Shown: positions 17,555 to 26,090 of the stretch, piece by piece
Layout of the letters: each line of letters begins with the position of its first letter
How positions within the stretch are numbered: the stretch's first letter is position 1
DNA from: Flavobacteriales bacterium
GTDB lineage: Bacteria > Bacteroidota > Bacteroidia > JACJYZ01
DNA: 64,000 nucleotides
Direction: 5' to 3'
Assembly: GCA_020635855.1 (NCBI GenBank)
Contig: JACJYZ010000002.1
Coordinates: 868,001 to 932,000 of the forward strand
The notes under the pieces: generated by a model
Database searches by the model: none
The model's input: only the letters and a program-made list of their open reading frames with translations
Told to the model about the DNA's origin: nothing
Program-made: the position numbers and the translations under genes

Positions 17555-17785
17555 TTATGCCGGGTTTTCTGATGTGTTATCGGGAAGCACCAGGCGTTGG
17601 ATCTTACCGAATGGAAGCTCGGCAATAATACGCTGGATAACGGCTTCTGCGTATGAAAGTCCACATTTTTCCAATGCCTTTTCAGGCCTGTCAACCCTGA
17701 AGTACGCCTTCAGGGTGAAGTCGTCTTCGCGGATCTGCACATAATCGGGAATGCGTGCCTTGCCCTTGATCTTCAGAATATACAT
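17555..17785 (-). CDS. Small conserved protein upstream of ftsE
   Basis: A 76-residue cytoplasmic protein I recognise only as a short conserved Bacteroidota family; I give no function. Its N-terminus is MYILKIKGKARIPDYVQIR, then FRVDRPEKALEKCGLS, and it ends with an ELPFGKIQRLVLP stretch. The alternating hydrophobic pattern suggests a small alpha/beta fold; there is no signal peptide or membrane span. The start is set at the ATG at 17785, because the in-frame GTG six bases upstream overlaps the -7 promoter box. The stop codon is four bases from the ftsE start, so the two are almost certainly co-translated, hinting at a role linked to division or envelope growth. That link is inferred from position only. 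Confidence 0.75.
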   Translation of the reverse strand: MYILKIKGKARIPDYVQIREDDFTLKAYFRVDRPEKALEKCGLSYAEAVIQRIIAELPFGKIQRLVLPDNTSENPA

Positions 17786-17790
17786 GACCA

Positions 17791-17798
17791 CAAAGTTA
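17791..17798 (-). promoter_or_regulatory. -7 promoter element for the small protein/ftsE operon
   Basis: On the minus strand this reads TAACTTTG, a perfect TAnnTTTG. Only five bases separate it from the ATG at 17785, so the mRNA would be leaderless or nearly so, as for wecB. No clear -33 box was found. Confidence 0.5.
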
Positions 17799-17923
17799 GA
17801 AAATACGCATGAGAAACGTTGCCGCCCGTAAAAACACGGGAAGGAATCCTTTTAACAATAGTGCGTTAATAACTTCCGTTTCAAATTCCGGGTCGGGGAG
17901 GGTCCCATGTATACCTTTATATT

Positions 17924-20900
17924 TTGATGAACATTGCTTTGTTGAAGCGGTTGAAATACCTCCTTTTGGTGATGTTCGCGGTGATGTTTTCGGGGATGGC
18001 TATGGCCCAGAAAACGGAAATGCCCCGCGATCCGCGTCGCTTTTTCCGCGAAGGTCTTACCTTGTTTGAAAAAGAAAAGTATGGTGCGGCCCAGGAGGCT
18101 TTCACAAGGGCCATTGCCATGGCTTCCAGTCCCTACGATGAGATCGCCGCGGAATCTGAGTACTACTATGCGTTGTGTGCGATAGAGTTATTCAACAAGG
18201 ATGCCGAGGCCAGGATTACCCAATTTGCATACAAGCATTCCGAGCACCCCAAGGCAGCGAAGGTGCCGTTTGAGTTGGCACTGTACCACTTCCGGAATAA
18301 GAACTACCGGAAAGCAGCTCAGTATTTCGAGCAATGCGATGTGTATGATCTCACGGATGATGAAGTGGGGGAATATTATTTTAAAAACGGCTATAGCCTG
18401 TTTGCGAAAGAGCACTTCGATGAAGCGTCGCGGAATTTCTTTCAGGTAAAGAACAGCGGGTCGGTTTATGCCCCGCTGGCCAAATACTACCATGCGCACA
18501 TCGCTTATACGCAGGGCAACAATGAGACGGCCCTGGAAGAATTCATGGAGCTTCGCGACGACCCCAATTTTGCGCCCGTGGTTCCCTATTATATCAGTCA
18601 GATTTACTACCTGCAAAGGCGCAACGAAGAACTGATTGCATACGCAACCCCGTTGCTTGATTCGGTGATCCCCAAGCGGGAAGCGGAGATTGCCCGGCTG
18701 TTGGGTGAAGCATACTACCGCACAGGCCGCTTCAAGGAAGCTGTGCCGTACCTTGAAAAGTTCCAGGAGAAAAGTTATTTCGCAAGCCGGGAAGATCTGT
18801 ACCAACTCGGGTATGCCTACTACAAAAGCATGCAATGGGAACCCGCGGTGAACGCTTTCAAACAGATCGTGTCCGTCAACGATTCCCTTACCCAGTATGC
18901 CTATTACCACCTGGGTGATGCGTATTACAAGTCCGACCAGAAGACCTATGCACAGAATGCTTTTGCAGCGGCTTCCCGCATGAACTATGATCCGGATGTA
19001 ACGGAGAATGCATTGTACAACTACGCAAAACTTTCCTACGAGCTTTCTTATAACCCTTACAACCGGGCCATTTATGCCTTCCGTGATTACCTGAACAAAT
19101 ACCCCAAATCTTCCCACAAAGAAGAGGTGTACCAATACCTGATGAGCATCTTCTTCACTACCCATAACTACAAGGGAGCGTTGGAAGTTCTGGAGTCGAT
19201 GAGCAGCATGGATGCCAAACAGAAAGCGGCTTACCAGGAAGTAGCTTATTACCGTGGACTCGAACTATACGGAACCAAAAGATATCCCGAAGCCATCGCT
19301 CATTTTCAGAAGTCGCTCACCCAACCCATCAACCGGAAAACAGAGGCGTTATCACATTTCTGGATGGGCGAATCATGGTATAAACGCGGTGGGTACAATG
19401 AGGCATTGAAGGAATATGAGCAGTTCACCCTGGTGCCGGGGGCATTCAACCTGGAGGAATATCCCGTGTCTTATTATGGCAGCGCATATGCTTTTTATAA
19501 GCAGCAGAATTATGCAGAGGCCATTACCTGGTTCAGGCGATTTGTGGATGACAACCGGGTGAAAAGCAAGCCGAGATTGAATGATGCCTTTTTACGCATT
19601 GCTGACGGATATTACCTGAACAAAGATTTCTACAATGCACTTGAATATTATGGTAAAGCCATCGGGGTGGGGGCCAATGATGTTGACTATGCCATGTACC
19701 AGAAATCAATGGTGCTGGGTGTGCTGAGTAAGTACCAGGAGAAGATACAGATCCTCGAGCAAATGCTGTCCAAATATCCGAAGTCGGGTTTTGCAGCGGC
19801 AGCGGCTTACGAACTGGCCAACACCTATCAAACCATGAATCGGGTGGATGATGCACTCGCGCAATATAAAAAGGTAGAATCGGATTACCCCGGCAGTGTG
19901 TATGTAAAAGATGCCATCCTGAAGGGCGGACTGATGCAGTTGCAGTCAGGAAAGGTCACCGAGGCGCAAAATGCTTTCGAGAAAGTGGCCACCGAACATT
20001 ACGGATCGGATGCCGCCCGTCAGGCCCTGAAAGATCTCCAGGATATTTACATCGAACGCGGCAACGTGGATGATTTTTTCGATTGGTTGAAGGAACATTT
20101 ACCTGGTACTTCACTTGAGGAAGTGTCTCAGGATTCCATCCTTTACCTCGCTGCAGAGAACAAGTACATGAAGAGCGATTGCGCCGGCGCCATGCAGGAT
20201 TTCAGTTCCTATCTGCAGCGCTTCCCTGAAGGTATATTCAGTGTGAATGCCCAGTTCTACAGAGCGGAATGCCTCAATTTCATCGAGGATTTTGACAAGG
20301 CACGGGCCGGATATAAATACGTGATCGGTCGTCCGAAAAATGTCTTCACGGAAAAATCTCTCAGGTCCCTGGCAGATATCGAATTCCAGCAAAAGAAGTT
20401 TGATCAGGCGTTGGATTACTATCGCCAGCTGGAAAAAATAGCGGAATCACAGGCCAACAGGCAAAGTGCGCTGGTTGGGCAAATGCGCTCGTTGGCACGA
20501 CTGGATCAACCCGCTGCATTGATCGAAGCGGCTCAACGTGTGCTGGCCATGGAAAAACAGGATGTCGGACTCACCGTGGAAGCCCACCTGATGATGGCGG
20601 ATGGGTTCTACGTGCAGAATGAACTTGACAAAGCATACGATGAGTATGACTGGGTGGTGAAGAAAGGCAAGAGCGCTTCGGCAGCAAAGGCACTTTACCA
20701 GATGGCCCTGATCAAACACACCCGACAGGATTATAAAGCATCCGAAACCCTCATCTTCCAACTGATCGGGGATCTGACCTCCTACGACGAATGGGTAACA
20801 AAGTCATTGTTGCTGCTGGCAGAGAATTATTACCAGCAAGGTGACATGTTCCAGGCCAAGTACACCCTGCAAAGCATTATTGACGACTACAAAGGCACTG

Positions 20901-21064
20901 AATTGAGAGAAAAGGCGATCCAGCGACTCCAGCAACTGGAGGAAGAGGAAAAGGCCGGAAAAGTCAAGAAAGAGAAAGAGGAACTGGAAATAGAACTTGA
21001 CCCCAACGCGAACCCGCCGGCTGATAACACCGCACCCAATGAGGAGGATCACAAGGATGAGTAA
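17924..21064 (+). CDS. Large secreted/periplasmic TPR-repeat protein
   Basis: A 1046-residue protein with an N-terminal signal peptide (LLLVMFAVMFSGMAMAQ, cleavage likely near residue 29) and almost nothing else but tetratricopeptide repeats up to about residue 1000. Repeats are recognisable from lines such as YYFKNGYSLFAKEHFDEA, YYHLGDAYYKSDQKTYAQNA and YELANTYQTMNRVDDALAQY. Some resemble the BamD/CpoB tetratricopeptide type that scaffolds envelope assemblies. The C-terminus is highly charged (Glu/Lys-rich, then Asn/Pro). It overlaps the next gene, an outer-membrane barrel, by eight bases (ATGAGTAA), so the two are translationally coupled. No specific family name is secure. A scaffold role in an envelope complex with the barrel is inferred. 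Confidence 0.85.
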   Translation: MMNIALLKRLKYLLLVMFAVMFSGMAMAQKTEMPRDPRRFFREGLTLFEKEKYGAAQEAFTRAIAMASSPYDEIAAESEYYYALCAIELFNKDAEARITQFAYKHSEHPKAAKVPFELALYHFRNKNYRKAAQYFEQCDVYDLTDDEVGEYYFKNGYSLFAKEHFDEASRNFFQVKNSGSVYAPLAKYYHAHIAYTQGNNETALEEFMELRDDPNFAPVVPYYISQIYYLQRRNEELIAYATPLLDSVIPKREAEIARLLGEAYYRTGRFKEAVPYLEKFQEKSYFASREDLYQLGYAYYKSMQWEPAVNAFKQIVSVNDSLTQYAYYHLGDAYYKSDQKTYAQNAFAAASRMNYDPDVTENALYNYAKLSYELSYNPYNRAIYAFRDYLNKYPKSSHKEEVYQYLMSIFFTTHNYKGALEVLESMSSMDAKQKAAYQEVAYYRGLELYGTKRYPEAIAHFQKSLTQPINRKTEALSHFWMGESWYKRGGYNEALKEYEQFTLVPGAFNLEEYPVSYYGSAYAFYKQQNYAEAITWFRRFVDDNRVKSKPRLNDAFLRIADGYYLNKDFYNALEYYGKAIGVGANDVDYAMYQKSMVLGVLSKYQEKIQILEQMLSKYPKSGFAAAAAYELANTYQTMNRVDDALAQYKKVESDYPGSVYVKDAILKGGLMQLQSGKVTEAQNAFEKVATEHYGSDAARQALKDLQDIYIERGNVDDFFDWLKEHLPGTSLEEVSQDSILYLAAENKYMKSDCAGAMQDFSSYLQRFPEGIFSVNAQFYRAECLNFIEDFDKARAGYKYVIGRPKNVFTEKSLRSLADIEFQQKKFDQALDYYRQLEKIAESQANRQSALVGQMRSLARLDQPAALIEAAQRVLAMEKQDVGLTVEAHLMMADGFYVQNELDKAYDEYDWVVKKGKSASAAKALYQMALIKHTRQDYKASETLIFQLIGDLTSYDEWVTKSLLLLAENYYQQGDMFQAKYTLQSIIDDYKGTELREKAIQRLQQLEEEEKAGKVKKEKEELEIELDPNANPPADNTAPNEEDHKDE

Positions 21065-22745
21065 AGCCTGGAGATATATACCCACCCTGGTGATGGTGGT
21101 ATGTGTCGGAAGCTCGGTACGGGCACAGGATAAAGACCTGAAGCCCGTGGAGATCGTGGTTCAAACCAGCTTTAAACCGGCGGTGACTGAAGCTGTGCGT
21201 TTGATGGACGAACCGCAGATTCCGGACACCACCCTGCCGACCCCGAAACTGGAATACGAAGTGCTGCCGCGTCAGGTGGCTACGGATTATGCACCGGAAC
21301 CGATCACTGCAGCCAAGTTCAAGGGAGAAAAACTACCTCGTTTGTATAGGGGGTATTTTCAGGGCGGCGTGGGAAATTACACCACTCCGTATGCCGAATT
21401 GTACCTGAATTCCATCCGCAACAAGAAATACTCACAGGGGCTTCATCTGAAGCACATGTCATCAGCGGGAAATTTGCTGGACTATGGATACAGCGGCTTT
21501 AGCGACAACCTCGCTACGGTGTATGGTAAACAATTCTTGTCCACATTCACACTGAATGAGTCCCTGAACTGGAACAGGCAGGTGGTCCATTATTACGGGT
21601 TTAACGACCTGGATACCCTGATCCCTTACTACCATATTCCGGTTGAAAAGAATGACATCAAGCAGCGGTTTGTCGGATTGGATGGAAACATAGGTTTTCT
21701 GAGCCAGCAGGTGGATACCGGTAAGATGCACCTGCACGGCGATTTGGGTTTCAGAAGGTTTGAGGATCTGTACGGGACGGGTGAAAGTCACTTGCGCATT
21801 CAGGGAGGGATGGAGCAAGCCTTCCACACGGAATTCCTGCAGATTGATTTGCGCACGGATTATTACCGGCAGGCGTTGGTGCAGGATACGGCATCCGCCA
21901 TCATCCTGAACCTGAACCCGCGGATCAGCACCCGGCGCGAGAAATGGTACTTTACGTTGGGCCTGAACCTCTTCCTTGAGTCAGATAGTCTGCGGGAAAT
22001 CACTTTCTTCCCGGATGTGCAACTGGGCTTTCACTTGATACCAAAGGTTCTTACCGCTTACGTGCAGGGCATCGGGGATGTGGAACGGAACGACCTGGGA
22101 AGGCTCGCCGAAGCCAATCCGTTTATTTCCACGGATAGCCGGGATTTCCTGATGAAGAACCGGCGGGAGTTGAAGGTCAGGGGCGGATTAAGAGGTGCAT
22201 TGAGCCAACACACGGCTTTCCATGTGAACTACAGCCTGAGCAACATCGAGAACGAGTTGTTCTTTATTCAAGATCCTGATCTGGTGCTTTACAACAAGTT
22301 CCTGCCCGTTTATGACGGACTCATGGCGCATACGTTCCGGGGCGAAGTTTCCTTTGATGATCAGCGCAAGATCAGGGTCACTGCATCGGCCCAATATGCC
22401 ACCTACGAAACCGACTCCATCCGGTCCGCCTGGTACCGTCCGCAGATGAAGGGAGGATTGTCGGCCAGGTACAACATGCAGAACAAGATCCTGCTTCAAC
22501 TGGATGCCTTCTATGTGGGCAAACGGCCTTTCCTTGATCCGGAAAACCCGGTGGTGAAAACAGACCCTTACCTGAAGGGTTATCTTGATCTCAATCTGAG
22601 GGTTGAATACCGCTACTCCAAGATCCTCTCCGCTTTTGTGAGGTTGCAGAACCTGACAGGCAAGCGTTACATGGTCTGGAACAACTACCCATCACAGCGT
22701 ATTCAGCTGCTGGCAGGCTTCAGTTATTCCTTCTGGGGTCAGTAA
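21057..22745 (+). CDS. Outer-membrane beta-barrel protein (TonB-receptor-like barrel, no plug)
   Basis: A 562-residue protein with a signal peptide (MSKAWRYIPTLVMVVCVGSSVRAQ). I chose the ATG at 21057 because the longer frame only adds residues overlapping the TPR gene. After a Pro-rich segment of ~90 residues, repeated amphipathic strands fill the rest, and the C-terminus LNLRVEYRYSKILSAFVRLQ followed by NLTGKRYMVWNNYPSQ resembles the last strands of TonB-dependent receptors. There is no plug domain of the expected 120-150 residues at the N-terminus, and no CarbopepD-like domain. The terminal residues GFSYSFWGQ are typical of an outer-membrane barrel apart from the final Gln. It forms a two-gene unit with the TPR protein. 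The ligand is unknown. Confidence 0.8.
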   Translation: MSKAWRYIPTLVMVVCVGSSVRAQDKDLKPVEIVVQTSFKPAVTEAVRLMDEPQIPDTTLPTPKLEYEVLPRQVATDYAPEPITAAKFKGEKLPRLYRGYFQGGVGNYTTPYAELYLNSIRNKKYSQGLHLKHMSSAGNLLDYGYSGFSDNLATVYGKQFLSTFTLNESLNWNRQVVHYYGFNDLDTLIPYYHIPVEKNDIKQRFVGLDGNIGFLSQQVDTGKMHLHGDLGFRRFEDLYGTGESHLRIQGGMEQAFHTEFLQIDLRTDYYRQALVQDTASAIILNLNPRISTRREKWYFTLGLNLFLESDSLREITFFPDVQLGFHLIPKVLTAYVQGIGDVERNDLGRLAEANPFISTDSRDFLMKNRRELKVRGGLRGALSQHTAFHVNYSLSNIENELFFIQDPDLVLYNKFLPVYDGLMAHTFRGEVSFDDQRKIRVTASAQYATYETDSIRSAWYRPQMKGGLSARYNMQNKILLQLDAFYVGKRPFLDPENPVVKTDPYLKGYLDLNLRVEYRYSKILSAFVRLQNLTGKRYMVWNNYPSQRIQLLAGFSYSFWGQ

Positions 22746-22821
22746 GTCTCCGTGTTAATTAAATGTTGAAAAAAAGCAACCGTTATGCGCCGTTGAAGGC
22801 GGCCCGGGAAGCCAAAAATGC

Positions 22822-22829
22822 TATCTTTG
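22822..22829 (+). promoter_or_regulatory. -7 promoter element upstream of gyrB
   Basis: TATCTTTG fits TAnnTTTG. The next start codon is about 155 bases downstream, giving gyrB an unusually long leader for this window. No well-placed TTTG is seen at -33. Confidence 0.45.
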
Positions 22830-22984
22830 CCTAGCCCCCGGAAAAACTGGGGTTTCGGCAGATTTTTCGCGTCAAAAAAGCAACGGGAAATGACTTTCGG
22901 AATCCGGTAAAATCCTTAGCGTTCAGAATGGATTGTCAGCGCAGGTATGGCCGCGGGTGAGTGTTCGTATTATACTTAGAAGAA

Positions 22985-24937
22985 ATGGAAACGAAAATGG
23001 CGCAGGAAAAAGATTATTCAGCTTCCAGTATACAGGTGTTGGAAGGCCTTGAGGCCGTGCGTAAGCGTCCGGCGATGTACATCGGTGATGTGTCTTCGAA
23101 GGGCTTGCATCATCTGGTATATGAGGTGGTGGATAATTCGATTGATGAAGCGCTGGCGGGGTATTGCCGGAACATTGAGGTATTCATCAACCCGGATCAG
23201 TCGATCACCGTGAACGATGACGGTCGAGGTATTCCCACCGAGATGCACGAGAAGGAGAAGAAATCGGCGCTGGAAGTGGTGATGACGGTCCTCCACGCAG
23301 GAGGTAAGTTCGATAAGGACACTTATAAGGTGTCGGGCGGTTTGCACGGTGTGGGTGTTTCCTGTGTGAACGCCCTTTCTACACATGTAACCGTGGAAGT
23401 GCATCGCAAAGGCAAGGTCTTCCAGCAGGAATACGAAAAGGGAAAGCCGCTCTATCCTGTGAAGGAAGTGGGTACCACCGATCGTACGGGCACCCGTACC
23501 ACGTTCCTTCCCGATGCATCGATTTTCACCACGACCGAATATCAATATGATACTTTATCGGCGCGCCTCAGGGAACTGGCCTTTCTGAACAAAGGCATTC
23601 ATCTGACCCTGACGGATCTGCGCCCGAATGAACAGGGAGAGCAACGCAAAGATGAGTTCTTCTCCGAAGGTGGTCTCCGGGAATTCGTAGAGTTTCTGGA
23701 TGCCACACGGGAAAAGCTGATCCCCGAGCCCATTTACATGGAAGGCGAAAAAAACGGAACCCCCGTGGAAGTTGCCATGCTCTACAACAGCACATTCTCC
23801 GAGAACGTCCATTCGTACGTCAACAACATCAATACACATGAGGGCGGTACACACCTGGCGGGTTTCCGTCGTGCGCTCACCCGCACCCTCAAGGGATATG
23901 CAGAGAAATCAGGCATGCTGGCCAAGCTGAAATTCGAGATCAGCGGAGATGATTTCCGTGAAGGACTCACCGCCGTTATCTCAGTGAAGGTGGCGGAGCC
24001 CCAGTTCGAAGGACAAACCAAAACCAAGCTGGGAAACAATGAGGTGACCGGTGCTGTGGATGTGGCTGTGGGTGAAATGCTCACCAATTACCTGGAAGAA
24101 CATCCGAAGGAAGCCAAAACCATTGTTCAGAAAGTGATCCTGGCTGCACAGGCCCGTCATGCCGCTCGCAAGGCCCGTGAAATGGTGCAACGCAAAAGCG
24201 TGCTCACCGGCACAGGTCTCCCGGGTAAGTTATCGGATTGCAGTGAAACAGATCCGCACCAATGTGAAATATTCCTGGTTGAGGGAGACTCGGCAGGTGG
24301 TACGGCCAAGCAAGGTCGTGACCGCAGGTACCAGGCCATCCTACCCTTGAGGGGTAAGATCCTGAACGTGGAGAAGGCCATGGGACACAGGATCTACGAA
24401 AACGAGGAAATCAAAAACATCTACACGGCACTGGGAGTTACACAGGGAACGGAAGAAGATGAACGCGCCCTGAATACCGAAAAGCTTCGTTACCACAAGA
24501 TCGTGATCATGACGGATGCCGACGTGGATGGCAGCCATATCACCACCCTGATTCTTACCTTCTTCTTCCGTTATATGAAGGAGTTGGTGGAGACCGGCAA
24601 CATCTACATTGCAACGCCTCCGCTTTACCTGGTGAAAAAAGGCAGGGATGAAAGGTATTGCTGGAATGATGCCGATCGTGATGTGGCCATCAAGGAATTT
24701 GCCAAGGAAGGCAAGGAAAGCAGTGTGAACGTTCAACGGTACAAGGGTCTCGGAGAAATGAATGCCGAGCAGCTTTGGTCTACAACAATGAACCCGGAAA
24801 CGCGTACCCTGCGGCAGGTGACCATTGAAAGTGCGGCTGAGGCAGATAGGATCTTTTCCATGCTGATGGGAGATGATGTGCCACCGCGCCGTGAGTTCAT
24901 CGAGAAGAATGCCAAGTACGCCAAGATCGACGCGTAA
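22985..24937 (+). CDS. gyrB: DNA gyrase subunit B
   Basis: ATPase subunit of DNA gyrase, acting with GyrA to introduce negative supercoils. The protein is 650 residues, the short form lacking the 165-residue E. coli insert. The GHKL ATP-binding domain shows EVVDNSIDEALAGYC, DDGRGIPTEMH and SGGLHGVGVSCVNALS. The TOPRIM domain shows EGDSAGGTAKQGRDR and DADVDGSHITTL, with the acidic metal-binding residues. The C-terminus has QRYKGLGEMNAEQLW, the GyrA-contacting tail. The start is the ATG at 22985; an in-frame ATG at 22997 would give the slightly more canonical MAQEKDYSASSIQ. ParE is considered less likely given RKRPAMYIGD-x-x-x-x-GLHHLVYE. It is flanked by promoters and stands alone. Confidence 0.95.
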   Translation: METKMAQEKDYSASSIQVLEGLEAVRKRPAMYIGDVSSKGLHHLVYEVVDNSIDEALAGYCRNIEVFINPDQSITVNDDGRGIPTEMHEKEKKSALEVVMTVLHAGGKFDKDTYKVSGGLHGVGVSCVNALSTHVTVEVHRKGKVFQQEYEKGKPLYPVKEVGTTDRTGTRTTFLPDASIFTTTEYQYDTLSARLRELAFLNKGIHLTLTDLRPNEQGEQRKDEFFSEGGLREFVEFLDATREKLIPEPIYMEGEKNGTPVEVAMLYNSTFSENVHSYVNNINTHEGGTHLAGFRRALTRTLKGYAEKSGMLAKLKFEISGDDFREGLTAVISVKVAEPQFEGQTKTKLGNNEVTGAVDVAVGEMLTNYLEEHPKEAKTIVQKVILAAQARHAARKAREMVQRKSVLTGTGLPGKLSDCSETDPHQCEIFLVEGDSAGGTAKQGRDRRYQAILPLRGKILNVEKAMGHRIYENEEIKNIYTALGVTQGTEEDERALNTEKLRYHKIVIMTDADVDGSHITTLILTFFFRYMKELVETGNIYIATPPLYLVKKGRDERYCWNDADRDVAIKEFAKEGKESSVNVQRYKGLGEMNAEQLWSTTMNPETRTLRQVTIESAAEADRIFSMLMGDDVPPRREFIEKNAKYAKIDA

Positions 24938-25027
24938 CGGATCGTTCGACACAGATTCGGTTGCTCAAATGCCGGCTGCGTGAAAACAGATTCAACCCCG
25001 GAAAAGGATGGCGGATGTCAAATTTGT

Positions 25028-25035
25028 TATCTTTG
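25028..25035 (+). promoter_or_regulatory. -7 promoter element for mdh
   Basis: TATCTTTG, 46 bases before the mdh ATG, matches TAnnTTTG. A matching -33 box is not evident. Confidence 0.45.
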
Positions 25036-25081
25036 AAGGGTTTTGAAGGATATCAATTGCTAACCATAATCTTTACTTATC

Positions 25082-26017
25082 ATGAAAGTCAGTGTTATCG
25101 GAGCTGGCAACGTTGGCGCCACTTGTGCGAATGTAGTTGCACATAAAGAGTTGGCCAACGAAGTTGTTATCGTGGATATCAAGGAGGGACTCGCAGAAGG
25201 GAAGGCCCTGGATATCTGGCAGACGGCTCCCATTAATTTGTACGATTCCCGTACCATCGGTGTCACCAACGATTATGCGCGCACAGCCGGATCGGACGTG
25301 GTGGTGATTACTTCAGGTCTTCCCCGTAAACCGGGAATGAGCCGCGATGACCTCATCGCTACCAATGCGGGTATCGTGAAAACGGTTACTGAAAATGTAA
25401 TGAAGCACTCCCCGAATGCCATCATCATCGTGGTTTCCAACCCGCTGGATGTGATGTGCTATTGTGCTTACCTCACTGCCAAAGTGGATTCCCGCCGGGT
25501 ATTCGGTATGGCCGGTATCCTGGATACCGCTCGCTATCGCGCTTTCCTTGCCGAAGCTTTGGATGTGTCTCCGAAAGATATTCAGGCTCTGTTGTTGGGT
25601 GGTCACGGAGACACCATGGTTCCGCTTCCGCGCTATACGACCGTGAGTGGCATTCCCGTAACCGAGATGATTGATAAGGACAAACTCGATGCCATTGTAG
25701 ATCGCACCAAGAAAGGCGGCGGCGAACTGGTGAACCTGATGGGAACAAGCGCATGGTACGCACCCGGTGCGGCAGCTGCCCAGATGGTGGAAGCCATCGT
25801 TCGCGATCAGAAAAGAATCTTCCCTTGCTGCGCATGGTTGCAGGGCGAATATGGCATGAAAGACATCTACCTCGGCGTTCCTGTAAAACTTGGCAAGAAT
25901 GGCATTGAAGAGGTGATCGAAATCCAACTGAACGATGATGAACGTGCACTGCTTGAGCAATCAGCGGTAGCGGTTCGTGAAGTGATGGGTGTGCTGGATG
26001 GTATGCAGACTGCCTGA
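25082..26017 (+). CDS. mdh: Malate dehydrogenase (NAD-dependent)
   Basis: TCA-cycle enzyme oxidising malate to oxaloacetate, cytoplasmic. The 311 residues belong to the LDH-like malate dehydrogenase group found in Bacteroidota and many others. Visible are the NAD-binding VIGAGNVGATCANV (residues 4-17), SGLPRKPGMSRDDL, in which the conserved Arg residues orient the substrate, VSNPLDVMCY, GMAGILDTARYR and the catalytic His motif LLGGHGDTMVPLP. The MSR loop (RKPGMSRDDL) with an Arg at the discriminating position favours malate over lactate. It is monocistronic, with its own -7 element and a strong downstream terminator. Confidence 0.95.
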   Translation: MKVSVIGAGNVGATCANVVAHKELANEVVIVDIKEGLAEGKALDIWQTAPINLYDSRTIGVTNDYARTAGSDVVVITSGLPRKPGMSRDDLIATNAGIVKTVTENVMKHSPNAIIIVVSNPLDVMCYCAYLTAKVDSRRVFGMAGILDTARYRAFLAEALDVSPKDIQALLLGGHGDTMVPLPRYTTVSGIPVTEMIDKDKLDAIVDRTKKGGGELVNLMGTSAWYAPGAAAAQMVEAIVRDQKRIFPCCAWLQGEYGMKDIYLGVPVKLGKNGIEEVIEIQLNDDERALLEQSAVAVREVMGVLDGMQTA

Positions 26018-26037
26018 TCTGTTTTTAAGATAATAGC

Positions 26038-26068
26038 AAAGGCGCTTCAAATTGAAGCGCCTTTTTTT
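26038..26068 (+). terminator. Rho-independent terminator after mdh
   Basis: Perfect 9-bp stem GGCGCTTCA / TGAAGCGCC with loop AAT, followed by seven T. It lies 24 bases beyond the mdh stop. Its position between convergent genes suggests it insulates mdh from the facing FG-GAP gene. Confidence 0.9.
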
Positions 26069-26090
26069 GTGCAGATGGGTGACCGGTGTT

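Noticed and set aside
18188..19165. Open frame of 325 codons on the minus strand
   Set aside because: Lies inside the TPR gene; its hydrophobic appearance comes from the complement of Tyr/Lys-rich repeats.
22985..24937. ParE (topoisomerase IV subunit B) as an alternative to GyrB
   Set aside because: Motifs and length favour GyrB. A tree with ParE references would settle it, as the two families overlap in motif content.
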